Shown here in pieces: positions 44,801 through 54,015 of a stretch of DNA of 64,000 nucleotides. Numbering within the stretch: the stretch's first letter is position 1; each line of letters opens with the position of its first letter. The stretch is from Kitagawia praeruptora. Lineage: Eukaryota > Streptophyta > Magnoliopsida > Apiales > Apiaceae. The notes below the pieces were generated by a model that was given only the letters and a program-made list of their open reading frames with translations, was not told where the DNA came from and did not search any database. The position numbers and the translations under genes were made by a program. The DNA lies in assembly GCA_037693485.1 (NCBI GenBank), contig CM075348.1, positions 30,002,501 through 30,066,500 of the forward strand, given 5' to 3'.

Positions 44801-45838
44801 CTGGGATAGATCCTGCGGGCTAGCAGTATCTTGGGTCTGGGAATCAGAAACATAGGAAGAGGAATGAGTAGAATGTCGAGAGAGATTACCTGATTCATTA
44901 CCTTGTTCGTCTCCGCTTTGTTCATCAGGAATCGCTTCAAATGCCTCAGCATGAGCAGACCGATTCTGAGCATGTGATGAAGCTTGCGAGAATTCCATCA
45001 AAGTGGTAACCCCCTCATCATATGTAAGCCACTTTTGTAAGGTATCAGGAATAGACATCGGTTTTCCATGATGTTTATCCTGATTTTCAACTGTTGAAAG
45101 TGACTTAGTGCCCATCCCTAGCGGTGCAGATGATGGACCACTGGCAAAACTCCGTCTAACAGCAAGAGCATCCTTCGGTACTAAATGATTAATCAGCATC
45201 TGTAAGAACCGAGGAAACCAGCAGACAACATCTGTGGTGTTGAGGTCTCTGCTTGCAGGAGATCCCATCACAGCCACTATCTCAGAGAGAACTATTCGTC
45301 CATAATTGATATCCAGCTCTCTTGCTAGGGCAATTCCGAGGTTTTGCATGGGAATGGAAATTTGATGGTAATCGCTTTCTCGTGCCCGAAAACATCTTGT
45401 GATGGCCTCGAAAAAGTAATTCCATTCCACATGAAGAAATTGTTTTTGGATGTTTCCAGTGATCCGGCCAGTCGGAGGATAACACCCTATTTCTTCAAAG
45501 AATTTGAGGCGATCTGTAGCTGTAGGTTCTGGATCATAAGCATCTTTAACAGGGAATCCAAGAACCTTGTTTACAATTTGTTCAGTCACCACATATTCTT
45601 GACCCGCTAAGGTAAACCTGAAACCAAAGGGGGTTGATTTGCTCCCAAAAGAAACCGCACTAGTCCATAATTGCTGTAAAGCATCATGCACTAGTGTAGG
45701 TTTAGCAGTAAAAGCATCGCTAGCTTTGGAATACAAATTTAGAAATCGTATCCAAGACTTAAAGCGCGGGAGTTGATCACCAATTTCAGTAGAAATATTA
45801 TAAAAATTGTTTTTGGCAAGTGAAAATTGGTGAGCCAT
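41843..45838 (-). CDS. SIRE-type third ORF downstream of pol, 1331 residues
   Basis: A single intact ORF in the position of the env-like ORF of SIRE/Maximus elements. The N-terminal third (to about residue 250) looks folded and contains VVCWFPRFLQMLINHL near 205-220, shared with the relic at 5005-6427. Then come a long Ser/Gln/Glu-rich disordered part (about 280-560), a coiled-coil region (about 565-670; LESRLSSMENQMKQFGQSM), and a Gly-rich linker (about 690-720). A second ordered part (about 820-1230) and a strongly basic tail (KQKQQEEKRRRQKEEKDQAA, then RKRKRN) complete it. I see no signal peptide, hydrophobic membrane segment or cysteine pattern of an envelope glycoprotein. The basic tail suggests a nucleic-acid-binding or nuclear role, which is inference. 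Its intactness in a young element suggests it was under selection. Confidence 0.85.
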   Translation of the reverse strand: MAHQFSLAKNNFYNISTEIGDQLPRFKSWIRFLNLYSKASDAFTAKPTLVHDALQQLWTSAVSFGSKSTPFGFRFTLAGQEYVVTEQIVNKVLGFPVKDAYDPEPTATDRLKFFEEIGCYPPTGRITGNIQKQFLHVEWNYFFEAITRCFRARESDYHQISIPMQNLGIALARELDINYGRIVLSEIVAVMGSPASRDLNTTDVVCWFPRFLQMLINHLVPKDALAVRRSFASGPSSAPLGMGTKSLSTVENQDKHHGKPMSIPDTLQKWLTYDEGVTTLMEFSQASSHAQNRSAHAEAFEAIPDEQSGDEQGNESGNLSRHSTHSSSYVSDSQTQDTASPQDLSQGESYISNSLSSKSPESKQPAHIDVGNDEESEPEEQQLIRKKAKTSHAATSKRQSNPRVSHATTPPHESGSPLEQSAHRDFDFDDDFVPLKDTVASRGHEALKTSAVPSPVRTDATKRIGSDVVQEHFVASQPEIPTQEQTAIDPITANYISYQVSAGTSSYFGSIIEDIHERETGSVCERLGREGPSFLRPETERQIPTERVLERGHLNQTPSLNSENLESRLSSMENQMKQFGQSMGQLGMNVGDNQRALDEYAARMALQASAFTVLTNQVNDLGQAAGVMGNTLNDRMGEMELTMDNLAVEISRVMYAIRSFVPPECFAPQQPPPDAGTGGASGAGAYGSGFEDFDTAGGSGDQGGVQDNSPKGESIKETRQQGVQIEEIQEHADLVKEMEVEPSIDEEALRRKKGKAIAIEPDVPFVDLSHQEKVQEVLDSDSDMEDAPLKHAIKRSLKDQGGGAGMSFGLPEEITVDEETLEAQQLALDQAEFFKMKQMQGRAAFQEKKAELQGKQYDYELARLADPQIDLDNRRIGKKWDDARKILMGPCTKGEHNKEADDLFYQLNLQNPMAADYINALKRLISKVRVGYNSTQKEWQVVLSFTEGVPMSFMYVDDQFMTRRSASELFLLATKIQYSHSENLSILYRDQLMRLAEDKGPEFSAYPNVVRMVVDSKLKRVSLEENDLMELSVESLKAVCRQMMGKGFASVLKDKSVKTIESVILKKSNEVWKCDVIAPNPLDNVKIEPELIERNWNILQAMKNVDEALNLPSGALEQGEIREAVGVPGRDSVYWIHSFADNTADALVFIDADQKQTLLHMSREWLKQTQDAAFLEKVLYVFKWEDVDVKYVNEKQRLVSYLSDVVVEMKRLERDAASVHNTNRVIGYPKMIYCQFKSDKTHRKPRLIMKKFEDIPEIRTTQEVDKLRRLFKHPYPEPRNPLEMEAVSLLNTRWTQLHNPVYKKQKQQEEKRRRQKEEKDQAAEARKRKRN

Positions 45839-47523
45839 TTTAATTAAAAGTTTTTCTTTAAAAAGATGTGAAATTTTAATTTTAATTTCTGAAAAACAAT
45901 TAATCTTTAATTAACAGTTTTATCCCTTTTAATTTATCAAGAACAACAATAGTCCCTTTTCAGAAAAATTAAACTACGGGATTAAAACAATGAATTTTAG
46001 AATAAACCGTTAAATCCCTTTTAATTTATCAAGAACAACAAAAGTTCCTTTTTGAGAAATCAAACTACGGGATGCAATTAACAGTTAATGGAAGGCAAAT
46101 TTCAAACCAATGATTAACTCTCCACTAACAGTGAAGTGTGTGTGTAAAAACGTTTTTGAACAGATCTGTAAACTCGTGTGTGTATATACGTGTGTATATA
46201 TCTCAAGAAGGATGAACAATGACACAAACACACAAGAACAGAGATTTAATGGTAACACACAAGTGATAGCAGTCAAAAAATGGGCATTAATTCGTTGTCC
46301 GTATGAGATTTGACACAAAAATCACGAATCAATGGTTGAGAATATGAAATCGCCTGTATGTATATGTGCGGCTGTAAAACTCTATTAGGTAAAAGTGAAA
46401 GAAAAACATCGAGTTAAAGATGTATATATAGACATTACTGTGAAATGACTAAAATGTCCCTGTTAAAAAGTGTGAAAAACATTAAGTACATACAGGAAAC
46501 ACTCAAGGCGAAATTCCATCTCGAAGTCTATCTCGAAGTCTATCTCGAACTTTCTAAGTCGAACTTCGAGATAGAGTTCGAGATAGCTGTTAACTCGAAA
46601 ACCTTTACCATTTATCTTGTAAATGACCATGTAAACAGCACACACCTACAACCTTACTAGGGAAACCTATCTCGAAATTCAAGTAGAAATTCGAGATAGA
46701 CTTCGAGTTAGGAGTTAACTCGAAAAATCCCCTTAACCAAACTGAGAGCTCTATCTCGAACATCAAGTCGAAATTCGAGTTGAGTTTCGAGATAGAGTCA
46801 ACTCGAAATTATTCAATAACTCGAAGTTATTCTCAGTTTATTTCAAAATATCCCCAATAATGGAAACCACATCTCAATTTCGAGATGAAGTTCGAGATAG
46901 ACTTTATCTCGAATATTTTGTAAAATAAATAAATAGGCACACTGGTAACTCTAAGTCGAACTCTAAGTCGAATTTCGAGTTGAATTTCGAGATAGACACT
47001 AACTCGAAATTCTTCCCAGACTTAGAATTTTCAAAACTTCACTCTGGAAGCTCAACTCGAAATTCAACTAGAATTTCAAGATGAGTTTCGAGATAATGAT
47101 TAACTCGAAATTTTGAAGATACTTAGAATAATTTGACAATTTTTCTTTGAAAAACTCAACAATTAATTTTGTCAAATTAATATAAATATCAATTCAAGGA
47201 TTTTAATATATGACATAATTAAAACATTCCTTGATAATTCTAAGGCCTCTAATTACATGAAAAACACAGGTAAATTCATCTAAAAATCATGCAAAATTTA
47301 GAATATTATGAATTTAACTCCCCCTATGTTCATGCAATCTAACAAGCATAAATTCACAGATTTGTGCTATAAAAGACACTTAAAACACACTGAATTCATG
47401 CAAAATCACACTATATGCATCCTATAATAATCATTAATTAGGCATTTTAAAGTCTAAACACATAATGATTAAATATCTTGCATATACCAACATAACCATG
47501 GATTTTACAGATAGAAGGCTTTA
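45839..47523 (-). other. SIRE spacer between pol and ORF3, with TCGAAATT-type repeats
   Basis: Non-coding. At about 46500-47120 it is filled with degenerate repeats of the motif family TCGAAATTCGAGATAGACTT, in both orientations and about 15-25 bp apart. A 65-bp unit with TTTAATTTATCAAGAACAAC occurs twice (near 45935 and 46018). It may hold the splice acceptor or promoter for ORF3; none could be fixed. Confidence 0.7.
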
Positions 47524-48726
47524 CTAACTTGTGTTAAGCATTCCCAATTCACCAACCAACCTATTGAATGTTACTTCATCAAGAGGTTTGGTGAATATAT
47601 CTGCAATTTGTTGCATTGTGGGCACAAAATGTAGCTCCACAGTCCCCTCCTCGACATGTTCTCTTATGAAGTGATACCTGATGTCGATGTGCTTGGTTCT
47701 TGAGTGATCTACAGGATTGTTGGTTATGGCAATGGCACTTGTGTTGTCACACATAATTGGAATTTTCTTGTGCTCCATGCCATAATCCTTCAATTGGTTC
47801 CTCATCCACAGTATTTGAGCTACACAGCTTCCAGCAGCAATGTACTCAGCTTCAGCAGTAGAAGTAGATACTGTATGTTGCTTTTTACTTTGCCAGGACA
47901 CCAATCTTCTGCCAAGAAATTGACAAGCACCAGATGTGCTTTTCCTATCAATCCTGCAACCTGCATAATCTGAATCCGTATAGCCAATTAGATTAAAACC
48001 TGTATCTCTTGGGTACCAAATTCCTAGATTTGGTGTGCCCTTGAGATACCTAAAAATTCTTTTGACGGCTATAAGATGTGATTCTCTAGGATCCGCTTGG
48101 AACCTTGCACATAAACAAGTCGCGAACATTATATCGGGTCTACTTGCAGTTAAATAGAGAAGTGAGCCAATCATACCTCGATAGCTTGTGATGTCAACTG
48201 ATTTACCTGATTTGTCTTCATCAAGCTTCGTGGCTGTTGCCATGGGAGTCTTGGCTGCTGATGCATCTTCTAGATTATACTTCTTGAGTAAATCTCTGAC
48301 GTACTTGGATTGACAGATAAAGATACCATCTTTTCTCTGACTGATCTGTAATCCAAGGAAGAAGGACAGCTCTCCCATCATGCTCATCTCGTATTTGTCT
48401 TGCATTAGCTTAGCAAATTTCTCGCACAAGCGCTCATTCGATGACCCAAAGATAATATCGTCCACATATACTTGAACAAGTATTAGATCATTCTTCACAT
48501 TCTTATAGAACAATGTTTTGTCAATTACTCCCCTAGTGAAACCACTTTCAATTAAGAATACAGATAGGGTTTCATACCAACATCTTGGGGATTGCCTGAG
48601 GCCATAGACAGATTTGAAGAGAAGATACACAAAATCTACAAGTTCTGGATCAATGAAGCCAGGCGGCTGTTCCAGATACACTTCTTCTTCTAACTCTCCG
48701 TTCAGGAAGGCACTTTTCACATCCAT
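47524..48726 (-). CDS. SIRE pol, C-terminal part: reverse transcriptase and RNase H
   Basis: 400 open codons beginning at MDVKSAFLNGELEEEV, the start of the copia RT core. It contains the catalytic VQVYVDDIIFGS, SRPDIMFATCLCARF, RYLKGTPNLGIWY, and the RNase H residues in TDSDYAG, STAEAEY and CDN, and ends HFVPTMQQIADIFTKPL plus a short tail. The frame is the same as that of the upstream pol part, separated only by one in-frame TAG at 48729-48727. The methionine here is an internal residue of pol, not a real start. RT made from this copy would be truncated unless the stop is read through. Confidence 0.93.
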   Translation of the reverse strand: MDVKSAFLNGELEEEVYLEQPPGFIDPELVDFVYLLFKSVYGLRQSPRCWYETLSVFLIESGFTRGVIDKTLFYKNVKNDLILVQVYVDDIIFGSSNERLCEKFAKLMQDKYEMSMMGELSFFLGLQISQRKDGIFICQSKYVRDLLKKYNLEDASAAKTPMATATKLDEDKSGKSVDITSYRGMIGSLLYLTASRPDIMFATCLCARFQADPRESHLIAVKRIFRYLKGTPNLGIWYPRDTGFNLIGYTDSDYAGCRIDRKSTSGACQFLGRRLVSWQSKKQHTVSTSTAEAEYIAAGSCVAQILWMRNQLKDYGMEHKKIPIMCDNTSAIAITNNPVDHSRTKHIDIRYHFIREHVEEGTVELHFVPTMQQIADIFTKPLDEVTFNRLVGELGMLNTS

Positions 48727-50877
48727 CTAGAAAACCTTGAAGTTCTTATGTGCTGCAAATGCCAAAAACATCCTGACTGCCTCAAGTCTTGCAACTGGTG
48801 CATAGGTCTCATCATAATCAATTCCTTCTCGCTGAGAATAACCTTTTGCAACCAAACGAGCCTTGTTTCGTGTTACAAGTCCGTTTTCATCCATTTTATT
48901 TCTGAATACCCACCTTGCTCCAATTACTGATTTGTTCTTTGGTCGGGGTACCAGCTTCCAAACTTTCTGCCTTTCAAACTGATTGAGTTCCTCTTGCATT
49001 GCAATCACCCAATCAGCATCACCAAGAGCTTCTTCTATTTCTTTAGGTTCAAGCTTGGATAAGAATCCAGAATATAAGCAAATATTAGCCAGGTCAGCTC
49101 TTGCATTTCTTCTAGTAGACACACCAGCATCTGGATCACCAATAATCAATTCAAACGGATGGTCTCTATTCCATACCCGTTCTCTTGGAAATTGTCTTGA
49201 TGATTCAGCATGACTTTCTGAATTGTGGTGCTGACTACTTTGATTACTTTCACTAACTCCCCCTGAGTTAGTGCCAGCTCCTACAGAACTAGAGTCAACT
49301 CGATTTGAGCCTTGAACAGTAGTCCTTGAGCTGCTATTTACTCCCCCTGAGTTGTTGCCGGTTCGTACTGAAGAAGTCTCTCCTGATCTTGTAGGATTAG
49401 CTTGTTCACTAGACTCAGGTTCTTCACGTACACTTGGAACATTTAATGGAACAACCAACTCAGGTTCATCTTCAAGTTCTTCTAAGTCCAGATTCTGAAA
49501 TTTTAGGGACTCAGGTTCATTAGAATCTCTTGAAATTGATGAGAGTTTGGTATCGTCGAATCTGACGTTGTAGCTTTCAGTCACTTTTCGATCATTTACT
49601 AAGAACACCCTATAAGCTGCTACCACATCTGTGGAGTAACCAACAAAGATTCCTTCACGAGCTTTTGCTGCAAACTTGCCTAGATTTTCATCATCTATAA
49701 GTACATAGCATTTTGCTCCGAAGACATGAAAGTATTTGATTGTTGGTCTTCTTCCATTCATTAGCTCACATGGTGTCTTTTCTTTATCTTTTATGATCAA
49801 GGATCGATTTTGAGTGTAACACACGGTACTCACTGCTTCTGCCCAGAAATACAGAGGAAGTTTCGAATCATACAACAAAGTTCTTGCTGCTTCAACCAAA
49901 GTTCTATTCTTCCTTTCAACTACTCCATTTTGCTGTGGAGTCCTCGGGGCTGAGTACTGACGACGTATTCCTTTAGATACACAGAAGTCATTTAGCACTG
50001 CGTTTTTGAATTCAGTGCCATTGTCTGATCTAATCGTCTTCACGGTAAGTGTTGAAACATTCTCAATTTGAGTGATGTGATCAATGATTAGGAAAGGTAC
50101 TTCGTCTTTCGTCATTGCGAACAATACCCATGTATACTTGGAGAAGTCATCCACGATTACCAATGCATATCTTTTCCTAGATAAAGATAGGACATTCACT
50201 GGGCCAAACAAATCCATATGAAGAAGTTGCAGAGGCTCAGTGATACTAGAAATTTCTTTGCTTTTATGCGAGGCTCGCTTCGACTTTCCCATTTCACAGG
50301 CTTCACAGAGTCCTTTCGGAGCGAACTCCATTTGAGGTAGATCTCTCACCAATTCTCGCCTCGCGAGAGCATTCATCGTTTTGAAGTTTAAGTGAGATAA
50401 CTTTTTGTGCCATAACCAGCTTTCATCATCCGAAGCTTTGCTGTAGAAACAGGTGACTTCATTCTGATTTGCTGAATCCATGTCTGCAACAAAAAGATCT
50501 GCCTTTCGAACTCCTCTCAAAGCCAGTGAGCCTTCCTTGATGTGAGTGATTGATACACCTTTCTTGTTGAAGACAATTTCGTAACCTTTGTCACAGAATT
50601 GACTGATACTCAACAAATTGTGCTTTAATCCCTCAACATAGGAAATATCTTCAATGATGACATTGCCAGTTTTCAGTTTGCCATATCCCTTTGTCACACC
50701 TATGCTGTCATCTCCAAAGGTAACATAAGGGCCAGCTTTCATAACCAACTCTGTAAGCAGGGACTTGTTTCCAGTCATATGCCTCGATGCTCCACTGTCT
50801 AGCACCCATATAACTTTATTTCTCTTTTGCTTAATGCCCTGCAATGACAGATTGGTTAGACTTTCTTCGGAACCCAA
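48727..50877 (-). CDS. SIRE pol, N-terminal part: protease, integrase and RT start
   Basis: 716 codons. Protease WVLDSGASRHMTG near residues 25-37, zinc-binding pre-integrase region (WLWHKKLSHLNFKTMNALAR ... LCEACEMGKSKR, about 150-205), and an integrase catalytic core with the D,D,E residues in LLHMDLFGP, IRSDNGTEF and QQNGVVERKN (about 215-330). It ends with the first RT block KARLVAKGYSQREGIDYDET and VARLEAVRMFLAFAAH before the TAG. Ser/Asn-rich sequence separates integrase and RT. Pol lies in the -1 frame relative to gag with a 22-base overlap. This may be programmed frameshifting or an indel; no canonical slippery heptamer is visible in phase. The apparent start ATG at 50877 lies inside that overlap. 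Confidence 0.93.
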   Translation of the reverse strand: MGSEESLTNLSLQGIKQKRNKVIWVLDSGASRHMTGNKSLLTELVMKAGPYVTFGDDSIGVTKGYGKLKTGNVIIEDISYVEGLKHNLLSISQFCDKGYEIVFNKKGVSITHIKEGSLALRGVRKADLFVADMDSANQNEVTCFYSKASDDESWLWHKKLSHLNFKTMNALARRELVRDLPQMEFAPKGLCEACEMGKSKRASHKSKEISSITEPLQLLHMDLFGPVNVLSLSRKRYALVIVDDFSKYTWVLFAMTKDEVPFLIIDHITQIENVSTLTVKTIRSDNGTEFKNAVLNDFCVSKGIRRQYSAPRTPQQNGVVERKNRTLVEAARTLLYDSKLPLYFWAEAVSTVCYTQNRSLIIKDKEKTPCELMNGRRPTIKYFHVFGAKCYVLIDDENLGKFAAKAREGIFVGYSTDVVAAYRVFLVNDRKVTESYNVRFDDTKLSSISRDSNEPESLKFQNLDLEELEDEPELVVPLNVPSVREEPESSEQANPTRSGETSSVRTGNNSGGVNSSSRTTVQGSNRVDSSSVGAGTNSGGVSESNQSSQHHNSESHAESSRQFPRERVWNRDHPFELIIGDPDAGVSTRRNARADLANICLYSGFLSKLEPKEIEEALGDADWVIAMQEELNQFERQKVWKLVPRPKNKSVIGARWVFRNKMDENGLVTRNKARLVAKGYSQREGIDYDETYAPVARLEAVRMFLAFAAHKNFKVF

Positions 50878-53300
50878 CTTTGATTGGGCCCGGCTTTTCG
50901 ATAAGATTGATAATCAACAGATTTAACAACAGGAGATGCACTTTTCTTAACATAACTAGAGCTTTCGACTTCCTCCTTTCCTTTCTCAGACTTGACATGT
51001 TTGTCAGTCCTAGGAGAAGGTTTGTCACTCCTAACTTTAGGAGGACTGACAGTCTTGGCTCTCCCAAGCTTCTTTTTGTTGTTTGAACTAGCAGCAGTAT
51101 TTGAGCATGACTGGCTAGATGCATTCATTAAATTCACAAAAGTTTGCATGACATTAAAAGTGCATGGCATACAATTAGGTTGACCACACTGTGCATGATT
51201 CTGATGCAGATTATTCATAGTGTGTGTGGTAGGCATGGCATGTGTAGCAGTGCATGCATAAGAAAGATGTTCAGTAGATTTACAGTGATAACATGCTTTC
51301 TTTAATCGTTCAGCCTTAACCTCTTTTATGCCTTTCTTCCCTTGTTGTTTAACAGCCTTAGCTCCTATTCCTAGTCTAGATTCATTACTAGGGAAATTGA
51401 TTTTAACTTGTTTGATAGGAGTTATAGGTTGTGCTTTCTGGCGATCTTCCATCTCAATCTCATATCTAGCTATCAATTCAGTCTCTTCTTCTTCTATTCT
51501 AGGAACAAGGTGTTTGTAGATGGGCTTGACAGAAGATTTAAGAATACTAGGTGTTTCCTTTTTAAGGTCACTGGAGCTAGGATCGATATGTCTCTTCCCT
51601 TCTTTCTTAGATAGGTCAGAATAGTCAAGTCCTACACCTACTCCAGTTATCTTCTTAAATACGTCATTATCTACATACACTTTACTAGCAGCTAGTTTGT
51701 AAGCTTCACATTTAGTTTCTAACTCAGCTAGTTTGTTCCTTAAACATGATTCTATTTCTGCCTTAAGGACGAGCTTGTGTTCCAAAGATTTAATAAAATC
51801 TCTTAGAGAAGTATCTACAGTGCAAGCAGCCTCTAACTCTTCCACTTTTGCCTCAAGCATTCTGCTTTTGGCGACAAGTGTTTTCTGTTCCTTTTGAGAA
51901 GTGTCTAGGCTTTTGCACAACATGTAGATCTCTTCGCTAAGAGCCCCGTTCTGTTCCTTATAATCATCAATAGACATTTCTACTTTAAGGGTTAGAACTG
52001 GTACCTCTGGTTCCTCTGATGTCTCAGCCATGAGCGCAAAGTTTGCTACATGAGTAACCTCTTCCTCATCTGAATCATCCCAAGCTCTTCCTTCTGTTAC
52101 TACTAAAGCTCTTTTACCATGTTTTTCTTTCATCAGCGATTCATACTTGCTTTTGAGGGCTTCAAATGTCTCTTTTGGATAAGTCTGTTTAGCCTTTTTG
52201 CAGTCCGAGGCAAAGTGTCCAGGTTCTCCACAGTTATAGCATTTGAACTTCATTTTGAAATCCAAAGGAGATTTGTAGCTGGTACTCTTGCCTTTACCTT
52301 GGTAGCCTGACGAACTACCACCACCCTTAGCAGCCCGATAATAAGATGAAGAATTTCTCTGTGGTCGGTTGCTCTTTCTGAATCTCATGTTGCTGAACTT
52401 CCTTGCCATGTATGCCACGACACTATCATCCATGTTGTCCAGCTCTTCTTGGGTGAAGTAGTCATCATCACTGTTAGATACGCACTCGTCATCATTGTCA
52501 ACTTGATGCGGTGCAGGTGATGATTTAGGCTTTGCTGCAACCATTGCCTTCTTAGACTCTTCCTCATCAGCAACTAATCCTGATGCAGTTTCTTTTCCTT
52601 TTGAATCGTTGTCCCATGCTTGATCTTGAAGTGTTTCCAGCTCATAGGTCTTCAGAATTCCATAATATTCTTCCAGAGAAGTTGTATGCAAATCTCTGGT
52701 TTCTCTGATTGCGTAGACTCTATGTTCAATGCTCTTTGGCTGGTTCCTCAAATATCTTGTATTGGTTTCAACCATGGGGAGAGTAACACCTCTCAGATTC
52801 AAATCCAATACCAACTGACTGAATCGTAGGTAGACATCTGTTATGCTTTCTCCCTTTCGTATTCTAAAGGTGTCATACTCCATCTTGAGTATAAGTGTCT
52901 TGTTGCTTCTGACCTCTGCAGATCCTTCCATGACAACTTCTATTTTGTCCCAAATCTTCTTTGCTGTATTCAAACCCTTGACTATGTTGAACATTTCATG
53001 ATCGAGAGATTCCATCAAGGTTTGTCTTACAGAAGTGTCATAAGCTATTTGCTCCTTGTCAGCATCCGTAAAGTCCGCTGCCTTTTTAGGCTCAGACCGA
53101 GCAGGTATAACCTCCTCTCCTTCCGTACGCTCAGGAATAGCTCTCATTGGAACGAATTTACCCTTATCAAGGACTTCCAGATACTCAGGGTTAATAGTCT
53201 CTAAGTAGAGTCTCATTCTGAAAACCCATTCTTCATAGTGATCTCGGTTGAACATTGGGATCTTGAAAGAATTTTTAGGAGCCATTTCAAATCTTGTCAC
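50856..53300 (-). CDS. SIRE gag polyprotein
   Basis: 814 codons, long for copia gag as is usual in the SIRE lineage. The N-terminus has a DUF4219/UBN2-type region (NSFKIPMFNRDHYEEWVFRM, KGLNTAKKIWDKIEVVMEG, about 10-220). A CCHC knuckle CYNCGEPGHFASDC lies near residue 350. A coiled-coil region (about 430-540) and a second cysteine/histidine cluster CYHCKSTEHLSYACTATH (near 685) follow. The second ATG (MAPKNSF, at 53285) fits the usual gag start better than the first at 53300. Gag forms the virus-like particle in which reverse transcription occurs. No stop or frameshift within the ORF. Confidence 0.93.
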   Translation of the reverse strand: MTRFEMAPKNSFKIPMFNRDHYEEWVFRMRLYLETINPEYLEVLDKGKFVPMRAIPERTEGEEVIPARSEPKKAADFTDADKEQIAYDTSVRQTLMESLDHEMFNIVKGLNTAKKIWDKIEVVMEGSAEVRSNKTLILKMEYDTFRIRKGESITDVYLRFSQLVLDLNLRGVTLPMVETNTRYLRNQPKSIEHRVYAIRETRDLHTTSLEEYYGILKTYELETLQDQAWDNDSKGKETASGLVADEEESKKAMVAAKPKSSPAPHQVDNDDECVSNSDDDYFTQEELDNMDDSVVAYMARKFSNMRFRKSNRPQRNSSSYYRAAKGGGSSSGYQGKGKSTSYKSPLDFKMKFKCYNCGEPGHFASDCKKAKQTYPKETFEALKSKYESLMKEKHGKRALVVTEGRAWDDSDEEEVTHVANFALMAETSEEPEVPVLTLKVEMSIDDYKEQNGALSEEIYMLCKSLDTSQKEQKTLVAKSRMLEAKVEELEAACTVDTSLRDFIKSLEHKLVLKAEIESCLRNKLAELETKCEAYKLAASKVYVDNDVFKKITGVGVGLDYSDLSKKEGKRHIDPSSSDLKKETPSILKSSVKPIYKHLVPRIEEEETELIARYEIEMEDRQKAQPITPIKQVKINFPSNESRLGIGAKAVKQQGKKGIKEVKAERLKKACYHCKSTEHLSYACTATHAMPTTHTMNNLHQNHAQCGQPNCMPCTFNVMQTFVNLMNASSQSCSNTAASSNNKKKLGRAKTVSPPKVRSDKPSPRTDKHVKSEKGKEEVESSSYVKKSASPVVKSVDYQSYRKAGPNQSWVPKKV

Positions 53301-54000
53301 TAAAAAATTCTAAGTACCCAAGACTAGGCTATGTAGAATATCTATGTAGAACTTCTGCCAAGTCGAAATTTCTCTAAGTAGAAATTTTGCTCAAGTCGAA
53401 ATTTCTCTTAAGTAGAAATTGTCCAAGTCGAAATTCACCAAGTAGAAATTGTCCAAGTCGAAATTCTATGTAGAAAATCTCAAGTAGAAATTCTATGTAG
53501 AACTTTTGCCTTAGAATAAACTTTCTGCAGATTACTTTAATATTGAATAAACAATATTATCACTTTAACACCCTTTTTGACTTTTGATTACTTTACACGC
53601 CGAAAGTGACTAACCCACTTGCTAAGCACTGAGTACACTTTCTTTTGCTTTCGGCCAAGGAATAATAATCAAATCAAAAGTACCAAAAACACCTTTTTGA
53701 CTATAATTTCTTTGAAAAGGAAATTGAAAAGTTGCTGGGTTATCTTCTTTGATAAGAACAGATGATGAACACTCAAGAACACCAAATATCAATGAACCCA
53801 GATTAATTCACAAAAATTAATTAAAATACACCCAAGCCAAATAATCACACCTGGAGTATTTAAATAATTTTTCCCGGATGAGTTTTCACTACCAACGAAT
53901 TAGAGCACACTTTTCGAGAAAATGAAAAGTAGATCTAGAAAATGAAAACTCACGATTCTTCTACCAAACACAAGGATCTATGTTTTGTATGTTAAACATC
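53301..54000 (-). other. SIRE 5' untranslated leader with AAGTAGAAATT/AAGTCGAAATT repeats
   Basis: About 700 bp between primer site and gag. At 53330-53510 it holds around ten alternating copies of CTAAGTAGAAATT and CAAGTCGAAATT. The same motif family occurs in the LTRs (near 40865-40950) and in the spacer before ORF3. Confidence 0.8.
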
Positions 54001-54013
54001 CGCTCTGATACCA
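54001..54013 (-). other. Primer-binding site (initiator tRNA-Met) of the SIRE element
   Basis: TGGTATCAGAGCG on the minus strand, 2 bp inside the 5' LTR; matches the complement of the tRNA-iMet 3' end. Confidence 0.95.
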
Positions 54014-54015
54014 AT

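Noticed and set aside
41843..45838. Naming the large ORF an envelope glycoprotein
   Set aside because: Position alone supports env-like. No signal peptide, membrane segment or cysteine-rich ectodomain is visible.
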